Part shown: positions 23,995 through 36,510 of the stretch, one piece after another
Layout: each line of letters begins with the position of its first letter
Numbering within the stretch: position 1 is the stretch's first letter
Made by a program: the position numbers and the translations under genes
Assembly: GCA_037962975.1 (NCBI GenBank)
Contig: CM075675.1
Span: 6,148,001-6,212,000 of the forward strand
DNA: 64,000 nucleotides
Direction: 5' to 3'
Origin: Clitoria ternatea
Lineage: Eukaryota; Streptophyta; Magnoliopsida; Fabales; Fabaceae
Notes under the pieces: model-generated
Database searches by the model: none
Told to the model about the DNA's origin: nothing
The model's input: the letters and a program-made list of their open reading frames with translations, nothing else

Positions 23995-25185
23995 AACAGT
24001 CTGATTCAAGAAAAGTCTGATTCTAGACTTTGCCCCAAAAGAGTCTGATTTAAGGACTTTTAGTCATTTGAACCACCAATCAAACCTCAGACTTTTAAAG
24101 CAACAAGATCATGCTTCAAGAATGTTACTTCAAGTACTCTTCATGCAATGTTCTAAATCCTTTTTGATGATGCTTCGAATCAAGCTCCTATCAAGGATAA
24201 TTGTGCTTATCATCAAAGAAGATAAGAGACAAAATAGTGGAGCAACCAAAGCTAACTTGGGAAAAAATCAAGGTAGTTGCCCTGTGCATTTTAGAAAAAC
24301 CAATTGGAGTCAGCTCTTGTGTTAGGAAGTTCTAGAAGATCTTTAGCTATGAGCTTTGTGCATTATTCAGAAGAAGAAAGCCAATAACTAATCTTTATAC
24401 TCTGAAGATTTTGAGGAACTCTTTTTTCATGAAAGCTTCAAGTTCCTTAGTACCGTACCTTTTGGCATCTTATCATCTTCTCAAGGTCTAGTGCTTATAA
24501 TCAACCAAAACTTCTTCAAAGGATTTCCAACGGCTGTACCTATATATATGTGAAGAAATTCAAATTCAAAGACAAGCATAAGAGACAACCTATATGATCT
24601 TTAAGAAAAACTATTTCAATCTCTTTTTAATTCTCTTAGACAAAGGACTTCTTTGTTGTTCTACCTCTAGCAGACCTTAGTCTATTTTGTCTATCTTACT
24701 CAGTGTATTTGTTAATTCTTTGTATCTTTTTATACGCTAAGTTCTCAAAAACACCTTACACAATCTATCATTGTAAACTTGTTGTTGTGTAAAAGTCTAG
24801 TGTGTTGTCATCCTTTAGTTTCTGTGGGAAACAATTTATAGCCTGAAAAGGCTTTTGAAAGAATACTTGGGTTTGAGCCAAAAGTGGCATATTGAAAGAA
24901 TACCTACGATTCAGCCAGGAATGGCTGGAGTCAAGAATACTTGTGGCACAAGTTTGGTGTCGTTATTGTAAAAGAGATTTTACAATAATAGAAATCCTTT
25001 AAGTTGGAAAGGACTAGACATAGCTTGTGTTAGAAGTGAACTAGTATAAATTTCTTGTGTTCATTCTTCTCTTCCTTGCTCTTAACAAGTTTGATTGCTT
25101 GCGCTTTAAATTATTCAAATTCTACAAAAAGAGTCTAAGACTTATTCAACCTATTCTCTCTTTTAAGTCTAACTCTAAACCATCA
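23995..25185 (+). repeat. Probable 5' LTR of the plus-strand SIRE-like copy
   Basis: This stretch sits directly before a PBS and gag, as a 5' LTR would. Repeated motifs include AGTCTGATT near 24000 and GAATACTTG/GAATACCTACG near 24860-24940. The start could not be fixed. Confidence 0.45.
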
Positions 25186-25186
25186 A

Positions 25187-27560
25187 TTGGTATCGAGCTT
25201 GTCCTTTGGGTTAACCACTTCCACGAGTGAAAAAGAACAAGATCTATGTCAACTTTTGAGTAATCAGCTTATAGCAAAAGGTTTTTCTATCAACAGGCCA
25301 TCAGTCTTCTTTGGTGAAGACTACCTATATTGGAAGGACGGAATAGAGATGTTTATCAAATCAACTCAGTACAATCTATGGGTAGTCATCACAAATGGTG
25401 ATTATACAGCTCCTGTTGATGAAGATGGAAAGCCCAAATTTAAAGATAAATAGACTATGATTAAAATAAGGAAAATGGAGATCAATGCCAAAGCCAGATT
25501 TCTCCTTACTTATGCTCTAAGCAAATCAGAGTACAATAAAGTATTTAGCTATTAATCAGCTAAAGAAGTCTAGGATGCTCTTTAATGAAATTATGAAGGA
25601 ACCTTCAGTGTAAAGAGATAAAAAAGATACTTTTGGCAAAATAGTATGATACTTTCAAGATGGAGGATCATGAAAAAATGGATCAAATCTTTAGAAGATT
25701 CTAAACCCTACTAAATCAGCTTAAGGCTTTTAAGATAACATCTTCCATAGAAGATATCAATGTAAAACTTTTTAGAAGTTTGCCTGAAAGGTTTGATGCT
25801 AAGTGTTCAGCTCTTCAGGAAGCCAAATATCTAAGTACCTTCTCTCTAGATGAACTCCTTGGAGTACTTAGAGTGCATGAAATAAAGCTGAAATAAAAAG
25901 AAGTCACTAAGCCTTCCTTCTCCAAAAGCATTACCCTAAAGTCTGATGAATCATGAAAGAGGTTAAAGGCCCTGAAGGATAAGGAAGCTTAGAACCAGAC
26001 TCTGATGAGTCAGGAGCAGATACTGATGAAGAACTGGCCATTGTGACAAAGAGATTTCACAAGTTGCTAAAGAAAAAGAAGTTCAGACCTAAGAAATTCC
26101 ATAAGAAAGATCACAAAGGTAAAAGTCAATTTAAGTTTAAAACTGATAAATTTGTTCTTAAATATTTTATTGCAGGAAACCAGGACACATGAAAGTAAAA
26201 TGTCCTCTCTTGAATAAAGACAAGAAGGACAAAAGAGAAAAGAGAAAATTCCCTAAGAATCAAAAGGGTATCATCACTTGGGATGATAAAGGTTCTTGCA
26301 ATTCTGGAGAGACTGATGAAGAGATAGAGTCTGCCCAAATCTGTTTCATGGCTGATGAGGATCCAAACTTTAATGCTAGTTCAAGTGATTCAAAATCTAA
26401 GGAAGTAAGCTATTCTAAACTCAAACAAAATTATGATCTATTGTTTAATGATTTTTCTATGTTGTTGAAAAATTTTAAGAAATTAAAAGTGAAACATGTT
26501 GATATGATCCCTGACTTTGAAAACCAGATTTTGAAACTGAAATGAGAAGATTTTGACAAAAGTATTCAAAAAGAAATGGAAGAGAATGAAAGAATACACC
26601 TTGAAGAACTAAGCAAACTTAGACAAGAGAATCTTGTTTTAAAAACCAACTTTGAAAATACCAAAGTTTGCTGCAATTCTTAAGTTTATGAAATCATTAA
26701 ACTGTAGAAGCAAGTAAGTTCACTTACTTTAGACGTGAGCAAGTTTGTTAATGGAACTGAGAATTTGAATACGATTTTGGGATAATCTCATGGTGAACAT
26801 AGCAGACCAGGTCTGGGCTATATAGAGAAAAATGATTCCAAACAAGCTTCATCTCCTTATTTTGTTTCAAAGAAACAAAATCATGTTAAATGTAATTATT
26901 GTAAAAGGCATGATTATGTAATAAATGATTGCAAGAAAAGAAATGAAAAAGTTGCTAACCATGTAGAACCCAAGAAGATTTGGGTACCAAAATCATTGAT
27001 CATTCCTATTGTAGATGTACTTAAAGACAAGGACAAAGCCTCTGCATTGGTATCTGAACAGTGGATGCTCGCATCACATGACAGGAAAAAAGGTCTATGT
27101 TCCTAGACCTGGAATAATTTAAAGGTTAAACAGTCATCTTTGGAGGAAACCAGACTAGAAAGATCATAGGGCCTACTAAAGTCAGTAAAATTCCTTCACA
27201 TGTTGTTAAAAATGTTTATTTAGTTAAAGGTCTGAGAAATTACCTACTAAGCATTAGTTAATTTTGTGATAGTGGGTACAAAGTCTGTTTTGAAAAAGAA
27301 AAATGTACTGTCATCAACTATGATGAACCACACTCTTCTCTATAAATGAACACCACAACCAGTACAAGGTTAACTTGAATGAACTAAATGATCAAAATGT
27401 AACATGTTTGTTTCAAACCCTAAACAGACATCACAACCTGTTTAGACGAAGGTATGTATTATATGATTCAATGAAGTTCTTAATCCATCATTGTTTTCTT
27501 GTACAAAAAAAAAATCTTCTACACTTTTTACAAACTCGTGACATCTCAGTTAAGTAGGAT
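25187..27560 (+). pseudogene. SIRE-like copia gag-protease remnant
   Basis: A PBS-like TGGTATCGAGC lies at 25188-25198. Gag follows: SINRPSVFFGEDYLYWKDG near 25285 matches the GxxYxxWK start of SIRE Gag, and further pieces run to about 26190. A zinc-knuckle-like CRKPGHMKVKC is at about 26172 with its first Cys lost, followed by the acidic and coiled segment ICFMADEDPNFNAS, KLKQNYDLL. A second knuckle-like CNYCKRHDYVINDC near 26893 has Tyr where His is expected. The protease region (KKIWVPKS, then a broken CSHHMTG-like stretch) lies near 26970-27080. After that it decays. Stops and frameshifts are numerous. Integrase, RT and RNase H are absent. Confidence 0.75.
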
Positions 27561-28860
27561 AATTTAGTAGAAGGAATTGTCATAATTAACCGAGGGTATT
27601 ACAAATAAAACCCCATTTTCTAAAGTGTTCTAAAACAAATTTTGTGGAATACGCGGTTTTCTATTTCATTTTAGTTTTTTGTTACGTCCTCTTTCACTTT
27701 TTTTCTAATGTATCTCCTTTTCATGTGTTTATTGCAAACATATTTTGTTTTTTATTGGAAATTTAATTGGTGAATCCTCGGCTAGGCATCTAGGACCCAA
27801 AAAATAGGATTTTGTGAAGAATTTCAAAAAAAATATTGATTCAAAAAATTCAAAATAAAAAATTCTGTAAATTTTCTAATTGAATGCATTTTTATGTTGT
27901 TGAAGAATATGATTTAGCTTCCCATTGAATTAAATGTACTTGAGATTTAGAATTATGAGTTAGTGGTAATATTTTGGTCATATCATTAATAAAAAAAGAA
28001 AGTATTTAAGCACCAATCATTTTGGGCAATACAACGTCAATTTGGCCAAAATGTATCTTTGTAAGAAATTTCATTTCATTCCAGCATATGTCCTTACTTC
28101 TTGTTCCATATATTTGCTTGTTTGATCTATATGATTGAATATAAAAGATAGCCAAGCATTTAACAACGAGGAAGATAATAGAACTGCAAATTATAATGGT
28201 CATAATTGGTTCGTTGAAAATTTCATGCAAGCCACGTATAATTTTTGTTGTGTATCATATCTAAGAATATTGTGGGATTTGTGGGTTCCGTGGAATATAA
28301 ATGTACAAAATATAGGGTCATATATAATATATATAGCAATTTTTAATTAACTTGAATAAAAAACATATAAAATAGAAAATTACTTATATTTGAACATATT
28401 TTTTAGTCTTTCAAATTGAAAAATGGTATAGTAACTAAACACATTTTTATAATTTCCTATAGTTTTTCAGAAAATAAAAAATTTGGAAAAACTTATCGAA
28501 AATTAAAAAAAAACATTGGAAAAATGTTATTTCATCTAAACGCACCCTAAGATTCTTGAGAATTTCTTTTTATTTATAATTCTCACCAAAACTTTTTCAC
28601 CAAATAGATGAGAATCTTAAGTTTTTTATATGTAAAATATAATTATGTCATAGATATAAATTTATTTAACATCTTTTGTATATTGAATCTTTATTCAAAA
28701 TTATCAAATATACGAGAGTGATAAAAACTAAAAAGATTTATGTAATTTTCTCAACAATATTTTAAATACATCAAACATAAAAATATAATTCCCACAAAAT
28801 ATAATTCCTTAAAAATATAATTCCTTCAAAAAAAATTATGTATGTAACAAACATCCAAAT
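27561..28860. other. AT-rich spacer
   Basis: Two overlapping short open frames (28006-28230 minus and 28135-28350 plus) look like chance. CTAAACGCACCCTAA near 28538 resembles hAT-type MITE ends, but no partner was seen. Confidence 0.4.
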
Positions 28861-28869
28861 AATATTCTA

Positions 28870-29302
28870 AAAAGTTTTCTGGTTGCATGGGCTTGAAGGA
28901 TGCTTTCGAATAGGATCCCGACAAAAGAGAACATGGGCAAGAGGAACATCATAGCAGGTGATCATAATTTACTGTGTGTCTTTGGTAATCTAGATGTGCA
29001 GACTACAATGCATCTCTTGTTCAACTGCCCACTTGCCGATTTGGTGTGGATGAATTGTTACTATTGTCTCGGGTTTGAAACTGTTTGGCAAAACTCTGCA
29101 ATAGAACATATTCCCATCAGCATGAAGGTCTTGCAAGGGATAAACCAAAAAGAGGCTTTTGTAGTCATATGATTTACGGTGATTTTGCAGGATTTGGATG
29201 CACAGAAATGACATAATATTCAACCAGAAACAGGTTTCGTTGAAAAGCATATTAGAATAGATTCAGATATCAACATGGACTTGGCTAAATAATCTAAGTT
29301 AG
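28870..29302 (+). pseudogene. LINE 3'-region remnant (zf-RVT domain), first part
   Basis: The plus-strand frame reads NRIPTKENMGKRNI, then CVFGNLDVQTTMHLLFNC, then PLADLVWMNCYYCLGF. This is the zinc-binding reverse transcriptase tail (zf-RVT) found in plant LINEs. One of its cysteines is changed (CVFG for CxxC). It is 5'-truncated and frameshifted, and is split at 29302 by the copia element. The rest resumes at 34424. Confidence 0.7.
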
Positions 29303-29753
29303 TGTTGTGGAACTGAAATATTATTCCACCCATCTCCAATTGTAGTGCGTAAATAATTGTACTAAAAATTACACTTACTAATTCCCAGGAAAGATTGGAG
29401 GGGTCACAAACGGTCGCATTTAATACCCAATCTCCTTAGACAGAATTTTCTATGCAATTAATAGCACAATAACTCAACCCAGCTACTAAAAATAAAGCTA
29501 TTAAATAACCAATAAAGAACACCAGAATTTAACGAGGTTCGGCTAATTTTGCCTACGTCCTCAGACACTACTCAATTAATATTTCACTCTAGAAATATTA
29601 CAAAAGAGAGAGAAAGAATACACAAAAACCCTTATAATTAATTAGGCTCTTGGTGGGATGGTTTAAAACTAAAGGAGGGGGTTTCCTTATATAAGCTAGG
29701 AAGGCCCCCCCTCCCTTCTAAAATTTTCAATGTGGGACTTCCCACACATAACA
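29303..29753 (-). repeat. 3' LTR of copia element
   Basis: 451 bp, TGTTGTGG...TAACA, near-identical to 33974-34423. Confidence 0.95.
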
Positions 29754-29767
29754 AATCTCCACCTTGG
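29754..29767 (-). other. Polypurine tract of copia element
   Basis: On the minus strand CCAAGGTGGAGATT directly precedes the 3' LTR (TGTTATG). It would prime plus-strand DNA synthesis. Confidence 0.8.
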
Positions 29768-29936
29768 GAAGTTTCCACATTTTGTATCTTCAAGATCTTC
29801 TCTCAAACAATAGTGGTGTCTTCATTGTTGTTCTTCAACTTCTAACAATATTGATCAAGTCCAAGCAGTGTTGGAACTTGATCGTTGTCACCACCTTTGT
29901 CAACATATCTGCAGGATTCTCTGCTGTCGGAATCTT

Positions 29937-32900
29937 CTAAAGTAGAACTCCACCTTCTTCCAGAATTTCCCATACAAAGTGATGACGAACATCAATGTGC
30001 TTCGTCCTTGCATGATAAACTTGGTTCTTTGCTAAATGAATGGCACTCTGACTATCACAATGTATCTCCATCTGCTTTTGCCCAATTCCAAGTTCATCAA
30101 GTAGACCTTGAAGCCAAATTGCTTCCTTAACAGCCTTTGTAACCGCCATATACTCTGCCTCTGTGGTAGACAAAGCCACTGTTGGCTGTAAGGTAGACTT
30201 CCAACTTACTGGTGCTTTAGCAAGAGTAAAGACATAACCAGTAGTTGATCGACGCTTATCCAAATCACTTGCATAATCAGAATCACAGTATCTAACTACA
30301 CATTTGCCATCATGCTGGGTCTTCTCAAACACTAATCCAACATCTATAGTGTTCAGAATATACCGCAGAATCCATTTTACAGCTTGCCAATGCTTCTTGC
30401 CAGGATCATGCATATATCTGCTGACAACTCCAACTGCTTGTGAAATGTCTGGTCTTGTGCACACCATAGCATACATTAAACTGCCCACAGCATTAGCATA
30501 AGGTACTCTTTCCATGTATTCCCGTTCTGCATCAGTCTTCGGAGACAATGATAAACTGAGCTTGAAATGAGGAGCAAGTGGGGTACTAACTGGTTTTGAT
30601 TTCTCATTAACCCCAAAGCGCTTCAATACCTTTTTCAGATATTCTTTTTGTGTCAAACAAAGCCTCCCCAATTTCCTATCTCCGCTTATCTCCATGCCAA
30701 GAATCTTTTTAGCTTCTCCTAGATCCTTCATTTCAAATTCCTTCTTCATTTGAGCTTTTAAGTGCTCAATCTCCTTATGACTTTTGGATGCTATCAACAT
30801 ATCATCAACATACAGCAGGAGATAAATGTAGGATCTATCTTGTAATTTACGCAAATATACACATTGATCATACTGACTTCGTGTGTATTTCTGCTCCATC
30901 ATAAACTTGTCAAATCGTCTGTACCACTGCCTTGGAGATTGCTTCAAACCATACAACGATTTTTCAAGTCTGCAAACAATTTTCTCTTTTCCAGCAACTT
31001 TAAACCCCTCAGGTTGGGTCATATAGATTTCCTCCTCCAAGTCTCCATGTAAAAATGCAGTTTTTACATCTAATTGAGCAAGTTCCAGATCCATTTGTGC
31101 TACCCAAGCAAGCAATATTCGGACAGAAGAGTGCTTTACAACTGGGGAAAATACTTCATTATAATCAACTCCTTCTATTTGAGCATAGCCTTTAGCCACC
31201 AATCTTGCTTTGTAGCGAACATCACTTTGCCCAGGAAATCCATCTTTCTTTGCATACACCCATTTGCATCCAATTGCCTTCTTTCCCTTCAGAAGATTGA
31301 CTAGTCTCCATGTTTAATTCTTAGAAGGGATTGCATTTCATCATTCATTGCAATTTTCCACTTATCTTCTTCTGAACTTTGGACTGCTTCATGATAAGTG
31401 CCAGGAATATCTTTAATTGCAATTAGAGATGCATGTATTTGTATAACGCAGAGGAACTTTACTACTCCTTTTTCCTTTACGTTTTGCAATTGACTCTGTC
31501 AATGATGAGAGTTGCTGGGGAGGTTCTTGAGTTGTAACCTCTTCTTCACTAGACTCCTCTACTACCATAGGAGTATTTTCATTTGTCTCTGTATTTATAG
31601 CTGGGATAACAATTTCTCTATCAAACTCCACCTGCTTTGGAGTTTCCTCTATCGGATTCACATTGTTCAACATGGTAGACTCATCAAAAGTAACATCCCT
31701 GCTATGAATTATCTTCTTTGTTTCCAAGCACCAGAGACGATATCCTTTCACTCCAGATGTGATCCCCATAAATAGAGCCTTTTTAGCTCTTGGATCTAAC
31801 TTGGATTCCTTAACATGGTAGAAAATAGTAGATCCAAATACATGCAAGGAATCATAATCTGTAGCAGGTTTCCCACACCATTTTTCAAATGGCGTCAGAC
31901 CATTAATTCCAGTTGATGGCAAACGATTCACCAAATGACGTGCATACGTCAAAGCTTCAGCCCAAAATTGTTTGCCCAACCCAGCATTGGACAACATGCA
32001 TCGAACTTTCTCCAACAGTGTCCGATTCATACGTTCCGCCACTCCATTCTGCTGCGGTGTTTCCTTGACTGTGAAGTGTCGAACAATACCTTCATCATCA
32101 CAGACCTTCTGGAAAGGATCATTCTTGTATTCTCCGCCATTATCTGTGCGAAGTCGTTTGATCTTCTTGCCTGTTTGAGTTTCAATCATCTTTTTCCAAG
32201 TAAGGAAAATTTTCAACACTTCATCTTTAGTCTTCATAGTATACACCCACACCTTCCGAGAGAAATCATCCACAAAAGTAACAAAGTAATGTTTTCCTCC
32301 CAAAGAAGCCGTTTTGGAAGGCCCCCATACATCAGAGTGAACATAATCCAAAATCCCTTGTGTATTATGGATTGCAGTCCCAAATCTCACTCTTGTCTGT
32401 TTCCCCTTGACACAGTGCTCACAAAAGTCTAATTTACAAGCATGTACTCCTTTCAATAATCCTTGCTTTGCAAGTAAGCTCAAGGATTTTGCTCCAGCAT
32501 GCCCCAAACGTCTATGCCATAATCTGGTAGCTTCCATCTCACTGTCCTCACTAGAAGCTGTTGCAGTAATCCCAGTAATTGTACTACCATGATAGTAATA
32601 CAAATTATTGTTCTTTCGAATTCTTTTCATCACCACCAATGCACCAGAGATGACCTTCATTACTCCTTCTCTTGCAATAACTATGAAACCCTTTGATTCA
32701 AGAGTTCCCACAGAAATGAGATTTTTTGTCAAGCTCGGTACATACCGAACATCAGTTAAAGTTCTAACTGATCCATCATGGTTCTTTAAGCATATTGAAC
32801 CAATCCCAGTGGTGGCACATGGTTCATTATTTACCGTATAAACATCTCCGCCTTCTAGTTCTTTAAAATCAACAAACCAATCTCGATTGGGACACATATG

Positions 32901-33855
32901 ATGGCTACAAGCAGAATCTAATAGCCATGCACTAGAAGGATTATCAGACGGCGCAATAACTAGTGAGAAGTCTGAATCTTCATCACATTCTGCAACATTT
33001 GAATTAGAGATAGCTTTCCCCTTTTCTGACTTACTTTTGTTTTTTAACTTCGGGCAATCTTTCTTCCAATGTCCCTTCTCTCGGTAAAATGCACATTCAT
33101 CTTTTGATATCTTGGTCCTTGACTTAGATCTCCCCTTCTTCCCTCTGGTTTGGAATTGTGTTCTTCCCTTAACAACCAGAGCTTCCGTTGTTTCATGTAT
33201 ACTGCTTCTTCTGTCCTTCCTTCTTAGTTCATAACTATATAAAGCAGCACAAACTTCACTTAGGAAGACAGCAACTTTCCCATGGAGTAGAGTAGTTTCA
33301 AGAAACTCAAACTCCTCAGAAAGAGATCCCAACAGCATTAGGGCCAAATCTTCATCTTTGAATGTTTCATCCATATTCACTAAATCAGACATAAGCTGAT
33401 TAAAACAAGTGATGTGATCATTTAAAGTGGTACCGGCAGTATATATGAATCGAAACAATTTTTTCTTCATATGCAGCTTATTCTGACTACTTTTCTTCAA
33501 GAATTTCTCCTCCAGTTCCTTCCACAATTTATTTGCAAAAGTCTCCTTGCAAAACGCATACTTCTGCTCTCTTGAAAGGCACGACCGGATAATACCACAT
33601 GCTAATCGATTGGCCGTCTTCCATTCTTTCTCATCAACTTCTTATGGTTTCTTCTCTTCAATAGCAATATCTAGCCCTTGTTGAAAAAGGGAATCCAACA
33701 CCTCACATTGCCACATGCCAAAATGGCCAGTACCGTCAAAAATTTCAACGGACAATTTTGTGTTCCCCACTCTTGTCAAGATAGATGAGGAAGGCTCTAC
33801 TTTTGATGTGGATGATCCCTCTCCATTGGTTTTCTTTTGCTCACTCTTTTTGGTA
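29937..33855 (-). pseudogene. Copia gag-pol polyprotein, broken by stop and two frameshifts
   Basis: Order on the minus strand: Gag with UBN2-type block (about 33800-33200); zinc knuckle CAFYREKGHWKKDC with its second Cys changed to Tyr (about 33090); protease WLLDSACSHHM with Ala for the usual Gly (about 32930); integrase with VDDFSRKVW, TDNGGEY and PQQNGVAERMN keeping D-D-E; then reverse transcriptase (FSPVVKHSSVR, LLYVDDMLIAS) and RNase H (CDSDYASD, LSTTEAEYMA, CDSQSAIHLAKN). Lesions seen: TAA at 33642-33644 in Gag, a frameshift near 31440 and another near 31315. The expected start Met also seems lost (ATT near 33855). RT/RNase H (31259-29937) is a clean 440-residue frame. Confidence 0.9.
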
Positions 33856-33959
33856 ATTAATAGCTATCAATATGCGGAACGCCTGGAGCCTAATAGAATC
33901 TTTTCTGATGTGACAGATCAGTCTATACTGCAATAACAGAGCATACTTCAAAACCAATT

Positions 33960-33971
33960 GGCTCTAAACCA
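33960..33971 (-). other. Primer binding site of copia element
   Basis: On the minus strand TGGTTTAGAGCC lies two bases from the 5' LTR. It resembles the initiator tRNA-Met complement TGGTATCAGAGC with changes. Confidence 0.65.
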
Positions 33972-33973
33972 AT

Positions 33974-34423
33974 TGTTGTGGAACTGAAATATTATTCCAC
34001 GCATCTCTAATTGTAGTGCATAAATAATTGTACTAAAAATTGCACTTACTAATTCCCAGGAAAGATTAGAGGGGTCACAAATGGTCCCACTTAATACCCA
34101 ATCTCCTTAGACAGAATTTTCTATGCAATTAATAGCACAATAACTCACAACAGCTACTAAAAATAAAGCTATTAAATAACCAATAAAGAACACCAGAATT
34201 TAACGAGGTTCGGCTAATTTTGCCTACATCCTCAGACACTACTCAATTAATATTTCACTCTAGAAATATTACAAAAGAGAGATAAAGAATACACAAAAGC
34301 CCTTATAATTAATTAGGCTCTTGGTAGGATGGTTTGAAACTAAAGGAGGGGGTTTCCTTATATAAGCTAGGAAGGCCCCCCTCCCTTCTAAAATTTTCAA
34401 TGTGGGACTTCCCACACATAACA
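33974..34423 (-). repeat. 5' LTR of copia element
   Basis: 450 bp. Carries the promoter for the minus-strand transcript. Confidence 0.95.
34356..34366 (-). promoter_or_regulatory. TATA box in copia 5' LTR
   Basis: The minus strand reads CTTATATAAGG about 60 bases inside the LTR from its outer edge, preceded by a purine-rich GAAGGGAGGGGGG-type stretch. The same box is kept in the other LTR. Confidence 0.6.
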
Positions 34424-34615
34424 GTTAGATGGTTTTCTTACTCTTTCTATGATTGGTACAAAGAACAATTGATGTGCTTGCAATATCTTATCTCTTGCGT
34501 GTTGTTCATTAGGCATTTTTGCCCTATTGAACTGCTACTAGTTGACTGACCTCTGCTGTTATGTGATGTTGTTGGCACCCTGTTTTGAATAATACTTTCT
34601 TCTTTAGCCTTTAAA
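34424..34615 (+). pseudogene. LINE 3'-region remnant, second part
   Basis: Resumes after the copia insertion with RWFSYSFYDWYKEQLMCLQ, the conserved tail of plant LINE ORF2 proteins. It reaches the CACCCTGTTTTGAATAATA-type end near 34590. Together with 28870-29302 it forms one interrupted LINE tail. Confidence 0.65.
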
Positions 34616-34675
34616 AATAATTGAAACCAATAAACTATTCTAAAATATAATGAAAATAGTTTTAAATGTTTTGGG

Positions 34676-35240
34676 TAAATTGTTGTTTCTATTTTTTATC
34701 TTTCAATAAATTTTAATTTTAAATTAGATTGTTAATTTTTTAAAAAAGTCAGTTAATTTCTTTATCTTTTAAAACTGTTTCAGTTAGGTTTTATCAGTTC
34801 ATTTTTTACTAACTTCGTTAATGAAAATCAGATGTGTCATTAATATTATTGATGTAACTATTCTATATGTGAGATGTTGTTAACATGACTACTCTTCGTG
34901 TAAGATATTGTTGATATGGTAACTTCTCGTGTCAAATGTCTATCGATAATATCATGTCATTAATTTTTTGATCAACGAACATTTGAAACATAGAGTTGTC
35001 ATGTCAACAATATCTAACTTTTATGATGGTGTTGCACAGTTAATAAATGAGGATGTAATTATGTGTGGTGTTCAATTGTCACAACATGACTCTTTTAACA
35101 TAACTAATTAGTGAAAATTAGATAAAGGGAACATACCTAAAACTTTTAAAAATATAAGGAACTTAGTTGACTAAAAAACGTTAAAGATATAATTTGAAAT
35201 TTATTAAGAGATAAAGCATTAAAATAATACTATGTCCTAC
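34676..35240. mobile_element. MITE-like element with long imperfect inverted ends
   Basis: The left end (TTTTTTATCTTTCAATAAATT, 34697) and right end (AATTTATTAAGAGATAAAGC, 35197) are reverse complements over roughly 120 bp with gaps. Both ends contain AAAAAGTCAGTTAA / TTAGTTGACTAAAAAA. The centre repeats GTAAGATATTGTTGA/GTGAGATGTTGTTAA units. No coding capacity. Confidence 0.55.
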
Positions 35241-35487
35241 TCTTTTTTTACATATTTTAATGTATTAAATTCAAGTGTACAGGAAACAAATTGAAAAAAA
35301 AGGAAGAGATATTGAAGCATACTGACTTTATATTTATAGATACATATATATATATATATACACTACTGATATCTTCTATAATTTTTATCAACAATAAATT
35401 TATTTACACAACAAAATTTAGTTTAAACTAAATACTTATTTTAGTCTCATGTATTTGGTATTTATTTCAAAAATGAATAAGGTGGGT
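35241..35487. other. AT-rich spacer with TA microsatellite
   Basis: A TA run lies at about 35342-35361. The target duplication TGGGT (35483-35487) of the TRIM is at the right edge. Confidence 0.6.
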
Positions 35488-35647
35488 TAACAAAACTTTG
35501 AGGCTGAAAGAAAGAGGGGAAAGAGCCAAACACTAAATTATGTTCATTTATTTTAAAAAGATAGTTACAATGGTAAGCAAATGAGTATTTATAGACCTAA
35601 GGAGAAAAAAAGGACTATAACTACTCAATAACAGAAAATGAACAAAC
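35488..35647 (-). repeat. TRIM left (3') LTR, first piece
   Basis: Matches 41536-41695 closely. It is interrupted at 35647 by the CACTA element and continues at 40991-41021. Confidence 0.9.
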
Positions 35648-35669
35648 CACTACTAGAAAAATGACTAAT

Positions 35670-36510
35670 AGCTACAACCAGTTAGCGACCGCCACATGCC
35701 GTCTCTAATTAGTGACCGCGTTAGCGACCACAAAATGAAAGCGACCTGGAACATGAAATATAGTGACCACTTCCGCGACCGATATTTCACCGTCGCTACA
35801 ATTGGTAAAGAACCGTCACTACCTCCGTCACAATATCATACGTCGTCGCTGACCCGGTCGCTATAGTTAATTCCCTCCATTTTTTGGTTTCTCTCCAATG
35901 TATTTATGGCGCCAACTGATAGCGACGGGAAATGTAGGGTCGCTATGTCCTCTAATGCGTCAGTGACGTCCTCCATGACGTCGCTATGGCCACAATGTAG
36001 CGACGGTGGTGTTGCGACGTCGCTAACATTCCCTTTTTTTGGGTTTCCCTATGCTAGTAACGGAGCATATAGCCGTCGCTATTAATCAAGAGATTAGTGA
36101 CCGAAGTGCTCAACCGTCGCTAATATTTTCACCTGATTTTTTCTTGTGGAAGTTAGTGACGGTAGGGCGACACCGTCGCTATTTGTGAAGAGGTTAGTGA
36201 CGGTGATGCTCTACCGTCGCTATGTTTTTCGTCTTCCCTCCACACTATTCCTTTAAATAATGGAAGGTAGTGACGGTGGGGGTGACATTGTCGCTAATAT
36301 TTAGGATATTAGTGACGGATTGGTTCTCCCGTCGCTATAAATTTTGCTTCCCTCCAATTTTTTCTTTTAATAATTGATGTTAGTGACGGTGGGTTGACAC
36401 CGTCGCTACGGTTCAGGAGATTAGGGACGGATTTTTTTACCATCGCTAAGTTTTTTAATTTAGTGACGTCTTTAGCGACGGGATTTGAGCCGTCGCTATG
36501 GTTTTAATGT
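35670..36510. repeat. Left subterminal repeats of CACTACTA element
   Basis: More than twenty copies of TAGCGACGG/CCGTCGCTA-type motifs in both orientations, frequently spaced 20-40 bases. By analogy these are binding sites for the accessory transposition protein. Confidence 0.85.

Larger units (their letters stand above)
29303..34423 (-). mobile_element. Complete Ty1/copia (Tork-like) LTR retrotransposon
   Basis: Two LTRs (29303-29753, 451 bp; 33974-34423, 450 bp) start TGTTGTGG and end TAACA. The target duplication GTTAG is perfect (29298-29302 and 34424-34428). By my count the LTRs differ at about 16 sites plus one indel, so insertion is not very recent. The element is transcribed on the minus strand, with PBS beside the right LTR and PPT beside the left. 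It sits inside a LINE. The Tork-type assignment is from RT/RNase H motifs and is moderately sure. Confidence 0.95.

Noticed and set aside
28006..28350. Overlapping small open frames on both strands
   Set aside because: Short, AT-rich, no homology or signals.
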